NCBI GenBank assembly: GCA_963799925.1
Contig: CAWCYZ010000002.1
Span: 992,001 to 1,056,000, forward strand
Direction of reading: 5' to 3'
Source: DATBQN01 sp963799925
GTDB lineage: Bacteria; Acidobacteriota; Thermoanaerobaculia; Multivoradales; UBA5704
DNA: 64,000 nucleotides
Positions 45,971 to 56,502 of this stretch are shown here, piece by piece. Numbering within the stretch: the stretch's first letter is position 1; every line of letters starts with the position of its first letter. The notes under the pieces were generated by a model. It saw only the letters and a program-made list of their open reading frames with translations, had not been told where the DNA came from and ran no database searches. A program made the translations under genes and the position numbers.

Positions 45971-46399
45971 TCACCCAGACCGGCGGTCGTCCAACCCCTT
46001 CATCAGCCCCTTGGGGGCGACCCTGCGGTAGGCGTCGGCGACCAGGTCGGCGATCTCGTCCCAGTCGACCGGCACGTCCAGCCAGACGCCGAGCCAGCCG
46101 CGATGGCCGACGTAGGGCGGGACGAAGAACCTCTCGGGTTCGGCGGAGACGCGCACCTCCTGCGCGCCGTCGGGCGCGGCGCACCAGAACGCCAGCCGGT
46201 CATCGTGGTGGTGGTCGGCGTACATCACGAAGGTCTTCTTGCCGCGCACGAACCAGGTCGGCTCGCCGTGGCTCCGCCGCTCGGTCGCCTCCGGCAGCGC
46301 CAGGCAGAGCTCGCGCAGCGCCTGCAGCGGGTCCGCCGCGAAATCGGTACGCCGTGGCGTCATGGCGTCGGTAGCGTCGTCGCCGGCTCGATCCGCCAC
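45971..46399 (-). CDS. MmcQ/YjbR-family protein
   Basis: A 142-aa protein from GTG 46399 with GGAGGGG 4-5 bases upstream, starting one base after the ubiX stop. The double-wing fold of the family is indicated by ALPEATERRSHGEPTWFVRGKKTFVMY, RLAFWCAAPDGAQEVR, PPYVGHRGWLGVWLD and WDEIADLVADAYRRVAP. Members are called DNA-binding on structural grounds; real function is unknown. It ends directly against the duplicated ubiX fragment. Confidence 0.85.
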   Translation of the reverse strand: MADRAGDDATDAMTPRRTDFAADPLQALRELCLALPEATERRSHGEPTWFVRGKKTFVMYADHHHDDRLAFWCAAPDGAQEVRVSAEPERFFVPPYVGHRGWLGVWLDVPVDWDEIADLVADAYRRVAPKGLMKGLDDRRSG

Positions 46400-46400
46400 C

Positions 46401-47009
46401 TTACCCCTCCCCCCACCGCAGCCCCGGCTCCCCGGGCTCCGCGATCCCGCAGCGATCGAGAATCCGCAGGACGTAGTGGTCGAGGAAGCGGCCGAGGTCT
46501 TCGCCGCCGATGTAGAAGGCGGGGACGGGGGAGGAGGGTGGCGCCGGCGAAGAGCAGACGGCGCATGTTCTCGACGTGGACGAGCGAGAGGGGGTCTCGC
46601 GGAAGCCGAGGACCAGCGGCCAGCTCTCCTTGAGCGCCACCGCGCCGGCGCGGTGGATGAGGGTCCTCGCCGAGCCGGTGGCGAGCGCGCCGAGCGTCCC
46701 GGCGCTGCAGGGGAGGACGACCGTCCCGGTCAGCCGGTAGGAGCCGGAGGCGATCGGGGCGTCGAGCTCGTTGTCGCGATGGACGCGGAGCTTGGCGCGG
46801 GCGTCGCCGTCGAGGCTCGCCGCCGCCGCCAGGTCGTCGGCGCTCGTCTTCTCCGGCCCCAGCTCGTGGCGGAGCACCTGGGAGGCGCCGGCGGAGACGA
46901 CGAGGTGGATGCGCTCGATCTCCGGGTGCGCCGCGAGGCGCCCGAGCGCGTGGCGCGGCAGGAGCATCCCCGAGGCGCCGGAGACGAGGAGGGCGATGCG
47001 ATGCGGCAT
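46401..47009 (-). CDS. ubiX: Flavin prenyltransferase UbiX, two compensating frame breaks
   Basis: A 202-aa frame from ATG 47009. UbiX motifs: ALLVSGASGMLLPRHALGRL, IHLVVSAGASQVL, TVVLPCSAGTLGALATG (the expected SAGT site) and the C-terminal VPAFYIGGEDLGRFLDHYVL. Between about 46527 and 46578 the reading is out of frame. Dropping into the neighbouring frame restores the conserved LSLVHVENMRRLLFAGATLL. One C seems lost from a five-C run near 46574 and one gained near 46527. It makes the prenylated FMN cofactor for UbiD-type decarboxylases. No ubiD is in the window. Confidence 0.85.
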   Translation of the reverse strand: MPHRIALLVSGASGMLLPRHALGRLAAHPEIERIHLVVSAGASQVLRHELGPEKTSADDLAAAASLDGDARAKLRVHRDNELDAPIASGSYRLTGTVVLPCSAGTLGALATGSARTLIHRAGAVALKESWPLVLGFRETPSRSSTSRTCAVCSSPAPPSSPVPAFYIGGEDLGRFLDHYVLRILDRCGIAEPGEPGLRWGEG

Positions 47010-47049
47010 CTCGGGGCAGCCGGGGCGAGGAGGCAGAGCGCTCCGCTCC

Positions 47050-48459
47050 TCAATCCAGCGAGATCTCCAGGTTGTAGGCGTAGCGGCCGCGCTGGACGAC
47101 GAGGAGGAGGCTGCCGCGGTCGTAGCCGCGGAGCACCTCTTCGCCCAGCTCGGCGGGCTTCGCGACGTCGCGGCCGTTGGCCTGGACGATGGCGTCGCCC
47201 GGCTCGAGGCCGGTGCGCGCCGCCGCGCTGCCGGAGGCGACGCGCGTGATCTCGAGCCCGCCGTCCCGCGCCTCGACCGCGAGGCCGACGCTCTGCGACA
47301 GGATGCGCAGGCCCAGGTCGCGCGGCGGGTTGATCGGGGCGACCGCGACGTCGAGCGCCCGTCTGCCGCGCTGCAGCCGCAGCGCGATCGGCGTCCCCTC
47401 GGGGAGCGAGTAGAGCGCCGTCGTCACGTCCTCGCGGGCGAGGACCGGCTGGCCCTGGACGGCGACGATCACGTCGCCTTGGGCGACGCCGGCGCGGGCG
47501 GCGGGCGAATCGGGGTAGACGCGGCGGACGAGGGCGCCATGGGTGGCCGCGAGGTCGTTGCGGCGCGCCATCTCGGGGTCGATCGTCGCCAGACGGAGGC
47601 CGGTCCACAGCCGCCGCAGCTCGCCGAAGCGCAGGAGGTCCTGCACCACCCGCCGCGCGCGGTCGGCGGGGATCGCGAAGCCGATGCCGTTGGCGCCGGA
47701 GACGATCGCGGTGTTGATGCCGATCACCTGGCCGGCGAGGTTGACCAGCGGGCCGCCGGAGTTGCCGGGGTTGATCGAGGCGTCGGTCTGCAGGAAGTCG
47801 GTGAAGACGCGCTCGCCGGCCTCGGAGGGGACCGTGCGGCCGCGCGCCGAGAGCACGCCCGTGGTCACCGAGTGCGAGAGGCCGAAGGGGTTGCCGATGG
47901 CGACGACCGTCTCGCCGATCATCAGGTCGGCGGAGGAGCCGAGCGGCACCGCCGGCAGGCGCTCGCCGGCGACCTTGAGGACGGCGATGTCGGCGTCGCT
48001 GTCCGAGCCGAGGACCGCGGCCTGGAGCTCGCGGCCGTCGAGCGTCGTGACGACGATCCGCGACGCCCCCGCGACGACGTGCGCGTTGGTGACCACGATG
48101 CCGTTCGAGTCGATGATGAAGCCGGAGCCGAGCGACTGCGAGCGCTGCGCGCGCGAGCCCAGCAGGCGGCCGAAGAACGGGTCGGCCTCGCGGACGATCG
48201 ACTCGGCCGAGACGTTGACGACCGCCGGGGAGACGCGCTCGGCGACGGCGACGACCGGCGTCCGCCGCAGCTGGCGGGCGGCGGCGGACGCGGCGGGCGG
48301 CCGCGGCAGCGGCCCGGCGGCCGGCGGGCGGACCGCGGCGGCCAAGCGGAGGACGGCGGGAGGCGCGGCCAGGGGGCGGGGCGCGAAGCGCAGGGCGGCG
48401 AGGGCGACGAGGCAGCCGGAGAGGAGAGCGAGCGGCAGGAGCGGCAGGAGTCGTCTCAT
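47050..48459 (-). CDS. Deg/HtrA-family periplasmic serine protease
   Basis: A 469-aa protein from ATG 48459 with an N-terminal hydrophobic segment (residues 4-25) and an Ala/Pro-rich linker. The trypsin-like domain has the triad: His in GIVVTNAHVVAGAS, Asp in SDADIAVLKVAGE and Ser in NPGNSGGPLVNLAG. Two PDZ domains follow (LVRRVYPDSPAARAGVAQGD; ITRVASGSAAARTGLEPGD). It degrades or refolds damaged envelope proteins. It shares a bidirectional promoter region with the M16 peptidase pair and has almost no leader. Confidence 0.95.
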   Translation of the reverse strand: MRRLLPLLPLALLSGCLVALAALRFAPRPLAAPPAVLRLAAAVRPPAAGPLPRPPAASAAARQLRRTPVVAVAERVSPAVVNVSAESIVREADPFFGRLLGSRAQRSQSLGSGFIIDSNGIVVTNAHVVAGASRIVVTTLDGRELQAAVLGSDSDADIAVLKVAGERLPAVPLGSSADLMIGETVVAIGNPFGLSHSVTTGVLSARGRTVPSEAGERVFTDFLQTDASINPGNSGGPLVNLAGQVIGINTAIVSGANGIGFAIPADRARRVVQDLLRFGELRRLWTGLRLATIDPEMARRNDLAATHGALVRRVYPDSPAARAGVAQGDVIVAVQGQPVLAREDVTTALYSLPEGTPIALRLQRGRRALDVAVAPINPPRDLGLRILSQSVGLAVEARDGGLEITRVASGSAAARTGLEPGDAIVQANGRDVAKPAELGEEVLRGYDRGSLLLVVQRGRYAYNLEISLD

Positions 48460-48468
48460 GGCGGGGCT

Positions 48469-48475
48469 TATAATA
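48469..48475. promoter_or_regulatory. Overlapping divergent -10 elements
   Basis: TATAAT on the plus strand (48469-48474) overlaps TATTAT on the minus strand (48475-48470). The plus element serves the M16 gene (GTG 48526). The minus one lies 10 bases before the Deg/HtrA ATG (48459). Two polymerases could not use the site at once. Confidence 0.5.
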
Positions 48476-48525
48476 CCGCCCGCCCGCCGGGGAGCCCGCC
48501 CCGCCGACGAAAGGAGAGCCCGCCC

Positions 48526-49934
<1,409 letters not shown>

Positions 49935-49938
<4 letters not shown>

Positions 49939-51497
49939 GAGTGACGAGGAGAAAGAGCCGCACGTTCTTGGGCGCGCTCTGCCTGGCCCTGGGCGTGGCC
50001 GGCAGCGGCGCGGTATCCGCGACGTCCGCGGCATCCGGAGCCGCGGCGCCGCGGGGCGGCCGCGCCGCCGCCACGCCCGGCATCGTCACCGTGCCGAGCG
50101 CCGGGACGCCGATCGTCGCCCTCCGGCTGGTGCTCGACGCCGGCTCGATCGACGACCCGGCGGGAAAAGAAGGGCTGGCCAGCCTGACGGCGCGCATGGT
50201 GGCGAGCGCCGGCACGGCGCGGCGCTCCTACAGCGAGGTCCTGGACGCGCTCTACCCGATGGCGGCATCGATCGACGGCGCCGTCGACCGCGAGGTCACG
50301 GTCTTCTCGGGCAAGGTCCACCGCGACGACCTCGACGAGTACACGGCCCTCTTCACCGAGGCGCTCCTCCACCCCGGCTTCACCGCCGCCGATCTCGAGC
50401 GCAACCGGGAGGAGCTCCTCACCTACCTGACGACGTCGCTGCGCAGCGGCAGCGACGAGCTGCTGGGGCTCGAGGAGATCCAGGAGCGCATCTACGCCGG
50501 CCACCCCTATGGCCATCCGGCGGCCGGCACGGTCGCCGGGTTGAAGGCGATCACGTTGGACGACGTCAAGACCTTCTACCGGCAGCGCTACACGCGCGCC
50601 GGGCTGCTCGTCGGCGTCGCCGGCGGCTATCCGGCGAGCTATCCCGCGAAGCTCCAGGCGGCGCTCTCGGCCCTGCCGGCCGGAACCGCCGCCGCCCGCG
50701 CCGTGCTGCCGCCGGCGCCGCGGGTCGACGGCCGGCGCTTCACCCTGGTCGACAAGAAGACCGCCTCGGTCGGCATCCACCTCGGCTACCCGCTGCCGAT
50801 CGACCGCAGCGACCCCGACTTCTTCGCGCTGCTGGTCGCCAACAGCTACCTGGGCGAGCACCGCACCGGACACGGCAAGCTGATGGGCGAGCTGCGCGGC
50901 AAGCGCGGCCTGAACTACGGCGACTACTCCTACGTCGAGTACCGCGCCAACCCGCCGCGCACCTCGACGCCGCTGCCCGGCGTGCCGCGCCGCGAGCAGT
51001 TCTTCTCGCTGTGGATCCGTCCGGTGGCGCCGGCGGACGCGCGCTTCGCTCTGCGCGCCGCCCTCTATCAGGTCGAGCGGCTGCGCGATCACGGTATGAG
51101 CCAGGCGGACTTCGAGCTCAGCCGCGACTTCGTGGTCAACTACGCCAAGCTCTGGGGCCAGACGCTCGCCAACCGCCTCGGCTTCCTGATGGACAGCCGC
51201 TTCTATGGCACGCCGAGCTTCCTCGACGAGATCCAGGCCCGCGTCCCCCGGCTGACGCTCGCCGAGGTCGACCGCGCCGCCGGCAAATACCTGCAGACGG
51301 CCGACTTCCAGGCGGTGATGGTGACCGACCACGCGGCGGACTTGAAGGCCGCGCTCGAGAAGGACGACCCCAGCCCCAAGACCTACGACGCCAAGGTCGA
51401 CGCCGACGTCCTCGCCACCGACAAGCTGTTCGAGGACCGGAAGATCCGCCCGACCGCGATCGAGATCGTGCCGGTCTCGCAGGTGTTCGAGAAATAG
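49935..51497 (+). CDS. M16-family peptidase, inactive partner subunit
   Basis: A 520-aa exported protein from ATG 49935 (ATGA overlap). It keeps the M16 fold (IVALRLVLDAGSIDDPAGKEGLASLTARMV) but the HxxEH zinc site is replaced, so it is not catalytic. M16B heterodimers commonly pair one active and one inactive chain, the latter supplying an arginine/tyrosine substrate pocket. FYRQRYTRAGLLVGVAGGYP and GKLMGELRGKRGLNYGDYSYVEY are family blocks. Stop-to-stop distance to the convergent kinase gene is 1 base. Confidence 0.92.
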
Positions 51498-51498
51498 G

Positions 51499-53739
51499 TC
51501 AGCCCGCCAGCCGGAAGTAGCGCACCGACGGCCCCACCTCGACCTCGCGGCCGGCGGGGACGGGGAGGGGTAGGCCGTCGCGGCCGCGGACGGCGGCGGC
51601 GGGGCGCGGCAGGGTGGCGCGGCAGAGGCCCCCGGCGCTCCAGCCGGCGACGACCTCGGCGCCGTCGGCGCGGCGGAAGCGGCGGAGATGGACGGATGGC
51701 GGCGCCGCGAGGACCTCCTCGAGCCGGCTCCCCTGGAGCTCTTCGACGAGCGTCCGCAGGGCGTGGAAGGCAGGCCGGCGTCGTCCCCGCCCGCCCGGCC
51801 GCGGCTCGACGAGCCCGTAGCCACGTGCCGCGAGCTGCCACCAGAAGACCCCTTCGACGAGGCCCGTGCCGAGGACCAGCAGGTAGTAGCGCGCCAGGTA
51901 GTCGGCCTGGGTCTCCTCGTCGACCGCGACGGCGCGGCCGGCCGGCGAGTGCGGCCCCTCGCGGAGCGGCCAGTTGACCTCGGTCACCCAGCAGCGGCCG
52001 GAGGCGTTCCTCGCCGTCTCGGCGATCGCCTTCAAGAGCGCCACCTTCCCCACCGTGTCGAAACCGGCCTGCCGGTTCTCCGGCGCGCCGCGGCGATCGA
52101 CGTAGAGGAGGGCCGAGACGCCGTCGAAGGCGAGGCCCGGCCGCCGCAGGTTCAAGACCGCCGCCGCCGCGTGATACTCGAAGTCGATCACCGCCGGCCC
52201 CAGGACCTCGACCTCCCCCGGGCTCCGATCCCGCCGCAGGATCTCGGCCGCCGCGATCGCCAGCTCGACGTACTCGCCGAGGTTCCAGATCCCCCACTTG
52301 CTGCGGTTGATGGCGTGGCCGAGCTGGAAGCGGCGGCCGTAAGGCAGGAAGCGGGCTCCCAGCTCCTCGACCGCCGCCCGCCAGCGGCCGGGGTCCTTCA
52401 CCAGCTCGCGGTTCTGCGGCAGGGCGAAGGTCAGCTCGACGCCGGCGGCGGCGAGGTCGCGGGCGAGCGCCTCCTCGCCGGCGTGATCGCTCGCCCAGGG
52501 GTGGAGGCGGAGGAGGACCTGGCGGACTCCCAGCTCGGCGACGGCCTCGACCACCGCGCGCGGCTCGGGGTCCTGGGGATCGGGGCGGAGGCCGAGGCCG
52601 AGCCCGGTGAACGGCACCGGCGCGCGGTCGGGGCGCGCCAGCTCGCGGCAGATCTCGCGGTAGCGGCGCCAGATCCGCGGCGCCGCCGCCGCCGCCGCGG
52701 CGAGCTCCGCGGCGTGGGCCGGGGCGTCGGCCAGGCGGACCCCCAGCTTCTCGAGCCGGCCGGCGTGCTGGTGGGGCTGGTCGGAGAGCGCGTCCCACAC
52801 CGCCTTGTCGCGCGCCGCCGCCCCCGCGGGCGCCGCCGGGATGTGGGCGTGCGGCCGGCGGGGCACGACGAGCGCCCGCAGGCGAGCGCCGGCGGCGCGC
52901 AGCCGCGGCTTGACCTCGTTCTTCGCCAGAAAGGCGCGGCGGTAGGCCTCGTAGAGGCCGCGGCGCAGTGGGGTGACCCCGCGGTTGCCCTGGCCTTGGC
53001 CCCAGTAGGCCGCGAGGAGGCGCTCGCGGTCGGCGCGGACGAAGAGAGCGAGCCGGCAGAGGTCGCGGCTGCGCTCGCTCGCCGTCGGCGGCTTCCCCAG
53101 CCGGGCGCGGTTGAGGTCGATCAGGAGGAGGTCGCGCACCTCCACCGCGGCGCCGGCCGCCGCCGCCGGCAGGAGGATGTTGCCGCCCGAGACGTCGCGG
53201 TGCCAGATGCCGGCGTCGTGGAGGCGCCGGAGCGTCTTCCCGAGCGCCGCGAGGAAGGACGGGAAGTCGAAGCCGGGAAAGTCCGCGGCGAGGGTGCCGG
53301 CGTTCCGGGCGCGGAAGAGGTAGCGCGCCTCGAGGGTGTCCGGCAGGTAGCGGCAGACGTAGAGGCAGGGTCCGCGCGGATCGGCCGACTCGGCGACGAG
53401 CACCGGCTCCGGGGTGGCGAGGCCCGCGGCGGCCAAGGCGAGCGCCGCGTCGAAGCTCCGCGCCGCCTTGCTCGCCCGCCGCCGGCGCTCGCGCCGGCCG
53501 TCGCGCCGGAACTGCTTGACGACGACCGCGAGCGGCTCTCCCGCGGGGTCGGCAAAGCGGGCGACGTAGAGGTAGTTGCGTCCCCAGTGGAGAGTCCTGA
53601 TCGCCGAGCCGGGGTCCGCCAGGCGCGCCACCTCGCCGGCGAGCTCAGGCTCCAGGGGACGGTGGCGAGAGACGATCCGGCCGATCCAGCCGGGGACGGC
53701 GAAGCTCTCGACGCCCAGGGGATAGGGGCTCCCTCGCAT
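51499..53739 (-). CDS. Kdo/WaaP-type kinase fused to a TIM-barrel glycosidase-like domain
   Basis: A 746-aa protein from ATG 53739. Residues about 1-290 are a lipopolysaccharide-core kinase domain of the InaA/WaaP/KdkA type: AVVVKQFRRD for the ATP lysine, LRRLHDAGIWHRDVSGGNILL for the catalytic loop and LLLIDLNRARLGK for the metal-binding Asp. Residues about 320-680 look like a glycoside-hydrolase TIM barrel of the GH39/GH5 kind, with VRQVLLRLHPWASDH, FQLGHAINRSKWGIWN, and WVTEVNWPLREG, where TEVNW would hold the nucleophile Glu. A small beta domain ends it. I know of no standard family with this pairing. It may phosphorylate and trim the lipid A-core region, but that is inference. Confidence 0.78.
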   Translation of the reverse strand: MRGSPYPLGVESFAVPGWIGRIVSRHRPLEPELAGEVARLADPGSAIRTLHWGRNYLYVARFADPAGEPLAVVVKQFRRDGRRERRRRASKAARSFDAALALAAAGLATPEPVLVAESADPRGPCLYVCRYLPDTLEARYLFRARNAGTLAADFPGFDFPSFLAALGKTLRRLHDAGIWHRDVSGGNILLPAAAAGAAVEVRDLLLIDLNRARLGKPPTASERSRDLCRLALFVRADRERLLAAYWGQGQGNRGVTPLRRGLYEAYRRAFLAKNEVKPRLRAAGARLRALVVPRRPHAHIPAAPAGAAARDKAVWDALSDQPHQHAGRLEKLGVRLADAPAHAAELAAAAAAAPRIWRRYREICRELARPDRAPVPFTGLGLGLRPDPQDPEPRAVVEAVAELGVRQVLLRLHPWASDHAGEEALARDLAAAGVELTFALPQNRELVKDPGRWRAAVEELGARFLPYGRRFQLGHAINRSKWGIWNLGEYVELAIAAAEILRRDRSPGEVEVLGPAVIDFEYHAAAAVLNLRRPGLAFDGVSALLYVDRRGAPENRQAGFDTVGKVALLKAIAETARNASGRCWVTEVNWPLREGPHSPAGRAVAVDEETQADYLARYYLLVLGTGLVEGVFWWQLAARGYGLVEPRPGGRGRRRPAFHALRTLVEELQGSRLEEVLAAPPSVHLRRFRRADGAEVVAGWSAGGLCRATLPRPAAAVRGRDGLPLPVPAGREVEVGPSVRYFRLAG

Positions 53740-53761
53740 GTCGCGAAGCGCGCCGCGCCCT

Positions 53762-55291
53762 CTAGACCTCGAGGGCGTCGAAGCGCTCGTGATGCAGCTC
53801 GGGGTCGCTCTGCAGGAGGATGGTCACCCCGAGCGAGCGCTCGAGCTCCTCCAGGATCGCGCGCTCCTCCTGCTGGAGCGCCCGCGCCACCTCCGGATGG
53901 ACGCGCAGCAGGAGCTCCCCGGGCGTCGCCCGGCCGCGCCGGCGCAGCAGCTCTTTGCGCAGGTTGAGGCAGATCGTGGTGATCGACTGGATGCGGCCGC
54001 GGCCGCTGCAGTAGGGACACGGCTGGGTGAGCAGGCGCTCGAGGTTGGCGCGGCTGCGCTTCCTGGTGACCTCGACCAGGCCGAACTCGGAGATGTTGAG
54101 CACCTTGGTCTTCGCCCGGTCCTTGCGGATCTCGGTCTCCAGCTTGGCGAAGACCTCCTCGCGGTGCGCCGGCTCGATCATGTCGATCAGGTCGATGACG
54201 ATGATGCCGCCCAAGTCGCGCAGCCGGATCTGGCGCACGATCTCGGAGACCGCCTCGAGGTTGGTCTGCAGGACGGTGTCCTCGAGGTTGCTCTGCCCCA
54301 CGAAGCGGCCGGTGTTGACGTCGATGGCGACCAGCGCCTCGGTGGGGTTGATGACGATGTAGCCGCCGGACTTCAGCCACACCTTGCTCTTGAGCGCCGC
54401 CTCGATCTGGTCCTCGATGCCGAACTGCTCGAAGAGGGTGGCGCTCTGGCGGAAGAGCCGCACCTTGCTGACCAGCGCCGGCTGCACCTGGTCGAGGAAC
54501 TCGACGATCCGCTCGTAGGTCTCCTCGCCGTCGACCCAGAGGACGCTGAACTCCTGCGACAGGAGGTCGCGGACGACGCGGAGCGCGAGGTCGAGGTCCT
54601 GGTGGAGGAGGGTCGGCGCCGAGACCTTGCTCGCCCGCTGACGGATCTTCTCCCACAGGCGGATCAGGTAGGCGAGATCGGTCTCGAACGCCTCCCGCTC
54701 CTTGCCCTCGCCGACCGTCCGCACGATCAGGCCGCCGGCGCCGGGGAGCTGGGTGAGGATGCCGAGCAGCCGTTCGCGCTCGGCATCCTCCTCGATGCGC
54801 CGCGAGACGCCGAAGTGGCGGACGGTGGGGAGGAGGACGAGGTAGCGGCCGGGGAGGGTGACGTGGGTCGAGATCCGCGCTCCCTTGCTGGGCAGCGGAT
54901 CCTTGACCACCTGGACGATGATCTCCTGGCCCTGCTTCAGGAGGTCGCCGATCGACGGCGGCGGGCCGTGCGGCGGGTGCGGCGCGTGCTCTTCGCCGCC
55001 GTTGGCGCCGTTGCCATTGCCGTTGCGGTGCTCCTCGATCTCCAGCTCCTCCATCGCCTCGACGTCGCCTGCCACGTCGCTCACGTAGAGGAAGGCGTCG
55101 CGGTCGAGGCCGATGTCGACGAAGGCCGCCTGCATGCCCGGCAGGACGCGGGTGACCCGCCCCTTGTAGACGTTCCCCACCAGACCGCGGTGGCGGTGCC
55201 GCTCGACGAAGATCTCGGTCAGCCGGTCGTCTTCCAGCACCCCGATACGGGTCTGGTGGGGATCGCTCTCGAGGAGCATCTTGGTCGTCAT
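53762..55291 (-). CDS. rng: Ribonuclease G/E family endoribonuclease
   Basis: A 509-aa enzyme from ATG 55291. An S1-like N-terminal domain (VYKGRVTRVLPGMQAAFVDIG) contains an unusual insertion of about 30 residues rich in Gly, Asn, His and Pro (RNGNGNGANGGEEHAPHPP). The DNase I-like catalytic part has the metal Asps in AIDVNTGRFVG and IVIDLIDM, and the zinc-link PCPYCSGRG. It has RNase G length, without the RNase E scaffold tail. It processes rRNA and mRNA. It lies at the end of the mre-mrdA-rodA cluster, as in many bacteria. Confidence 0.94.
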   Translation of the reverse strand: MTTKMLLESDPHQTRIGVLEDDRLTEIFVERHRHRGLVGNVYKGRVTRVLPGMQAAFVDIGLDRDAFLYVSDVAGDVEAMEELEIEEHRNGNGNGANGGEEHAPHPPHGPPPSIGDLLKQGQEIIVQVVKDPLPSKGARISTHVTLPGRYLVLLPTVRHFGVSRRIEEDAERERLLGILTQLPGAGGLIVRTVGEGKEREAFETDLAYLIRLWEKIRQRASKVSAPTLLHQDLDLALRVVRDLLSQEFSVLWVDGEETYERIVEFLDQVQPALVSKVRLFRQSATLFEQFGIEDQIEAALKSKVWLKSGGYIVINPTEALVAIDVNTGRFVGQSNLEDTVLQTNLEAVSEIVRQIRLRDLGGIIVIDLIDMIEPAHREEVFAKLETEIRKDRAKTKVLNISEFGLVEVTRKRSRANLERLLTQPCPYCSGRGRIQSITTICLNLRKELLRRRGRATPGELLLRVHPEVARALQQEERAILEELERSLGVTILLQSDPELHHERFDALEV

Positions 55292-55362
55292 GGGGCGTCG
55301 TCCGGCGGATGAGTAGATCAGAAGCGGCGTGGCCGCCGCCACCCTCCTACGGGGGATGGCCC

Positions 55363-56502
55363 TCAGCGGTTGACGTAGCGCCGCATGTCCACCCCGAGGA
55401 TCAGGCCCGTAGCCACGAAGTTGAACAGGATGAACGTGCCGCCGTAGGAGAGGAAAGGGATGGGGATGCCGGTGATGGGGAGGAACCCCACCACCATGGC
55501 GCTGTTGTAGAGCACGTGGAAGCAGAAGACGGAGAGGAGCCCCACGACGAGCAGGATGCCGGCGCGGTCGCGGGCTCGCATGGCGATGCGGGCGCCGCTG
55601 ATGATGAAGAGGATGTAGAAGCCGATCACCGTCGCCACCCCCATGAACCCCCACTCCTCGGCGAGCACCGCCATGATGAAGTCGGTGTGGCGCGCCGGCA
55701 GGAAACGCAGCTGGCTCTGCGTGCCCTGCATGTAGCCCTTGCCCGTGAGCTCGCCCGAGCCCACCGCGATCTTGCTCTGCCGCACCTGGTAGCCGGCGCC
55801 CAGCGGATCGGTCTCCGGCTGCAGGAAGGTGACCACCCGCTGGCGCTGGTAGCCCTTCATCCCGAAGCTCCACAGGCCGGCCCCGCCGACGATCACGAGG
55901 AGCGTCGCGATCAGCAGCAGCTTCCAGCGCACCCCGGCGACCAGCAGCATGCCGGCGATGAGCGGCACGAACATCGCGGCCCCGCCCATGTCGGGCTCGA
56001 CGACGATGAGGAGCATCGGGAGGGCGACCAGGCCGATCGCCGCGGCGATCTGCGGCAGATCGAGGATGCGGCGGTTCAAGCCCGCCAGGAAGCGGGCGAG
56101 GAAGAGGGCGGTCGCCAGCTTGGCGAACTCCGAGGGCTGGAACTGCCAGGGGCCGAGCTGGATCCAGCAGGTGGCGCCGCCGCGCTTGACCCCGACGAAG
56201 AAGACGGCGACCAGCGAGACGAGCCCCAGGCAGTAGAGCACGAGGGAGAAGTCGAGCAGCACGTGGTAGTCGACCGCCATCGCGAGGACCAGGAGGATGG
56301 CCCCGAGGCCGATCCAGGCGGCCTGGCGCGGCAGGTAGTCGGTGGTCATCTCGGAGCTCGCGCTATGCACGGTCGCGAGGCCGATCAGGGCGAGGCAGAG
56401 GGCGGCGAGCAGGAGGCCGCCGTCGACCGAGGAGAGCACCCGGAGGCGCGGCTTCTCCTCAGGCAGCGTCGGGACGGCGAGGGAGCGAGAGAAGCTTTTC
56501 AT
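55363..56502 (-). CDS. rodA: Rod-shape peptidoglycan polymerase RodA
   Basis: A 379-aa SEDS protein from ATG 56502, overlapping the end of mrdA by 44 bases. About ten helices. SEDS hallmarks: GGATCWIQLGPWQFQPSEFAKL, EPDMGGAAMFVPL with the catalytic-loop Asp, LPARHTDFIMAVLAEEWGF and GIPIPFLSYGGTFI. It polymerises glycan strands together with PBP2 at the MreB filaments. Order and spacing follow the usual mrdA-mrdB pair. Confidence 0.95.
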   Translation of the reverse strand: MKSFSRSLAVPTLPEEKPRLRVLSSVDGGLLLAALCLALIGLATVHSASSEMTTDYLPRQAAWIGLGAILLVLAMAVDYHVLLDFSLVLYCLGLVSLVAVFFVGVKRGGATCWIQLGPWQFQPSEFAKLATALFLARFLAGLNRRILDLPQIAAAIGLVALPMLLIVVEPDMGGAAMFVPLIAGMLLVAGVRWKLLLIATLLVIVGGAGLWSFGMKGYQRQRVVTFLQPETDPLGAGYQVRQSKIAVGSGELTGKGYMQGTQSQLRFLPARHTDFIMAVLAEEWGFMGVATVIGFYILFIISGARIAMRARDRAGILLVVGLLSVFCFHVLYNSAMVVGFLPITGIPIPFLSYGGTFILFNFVATGLILGVDMRRYVNR

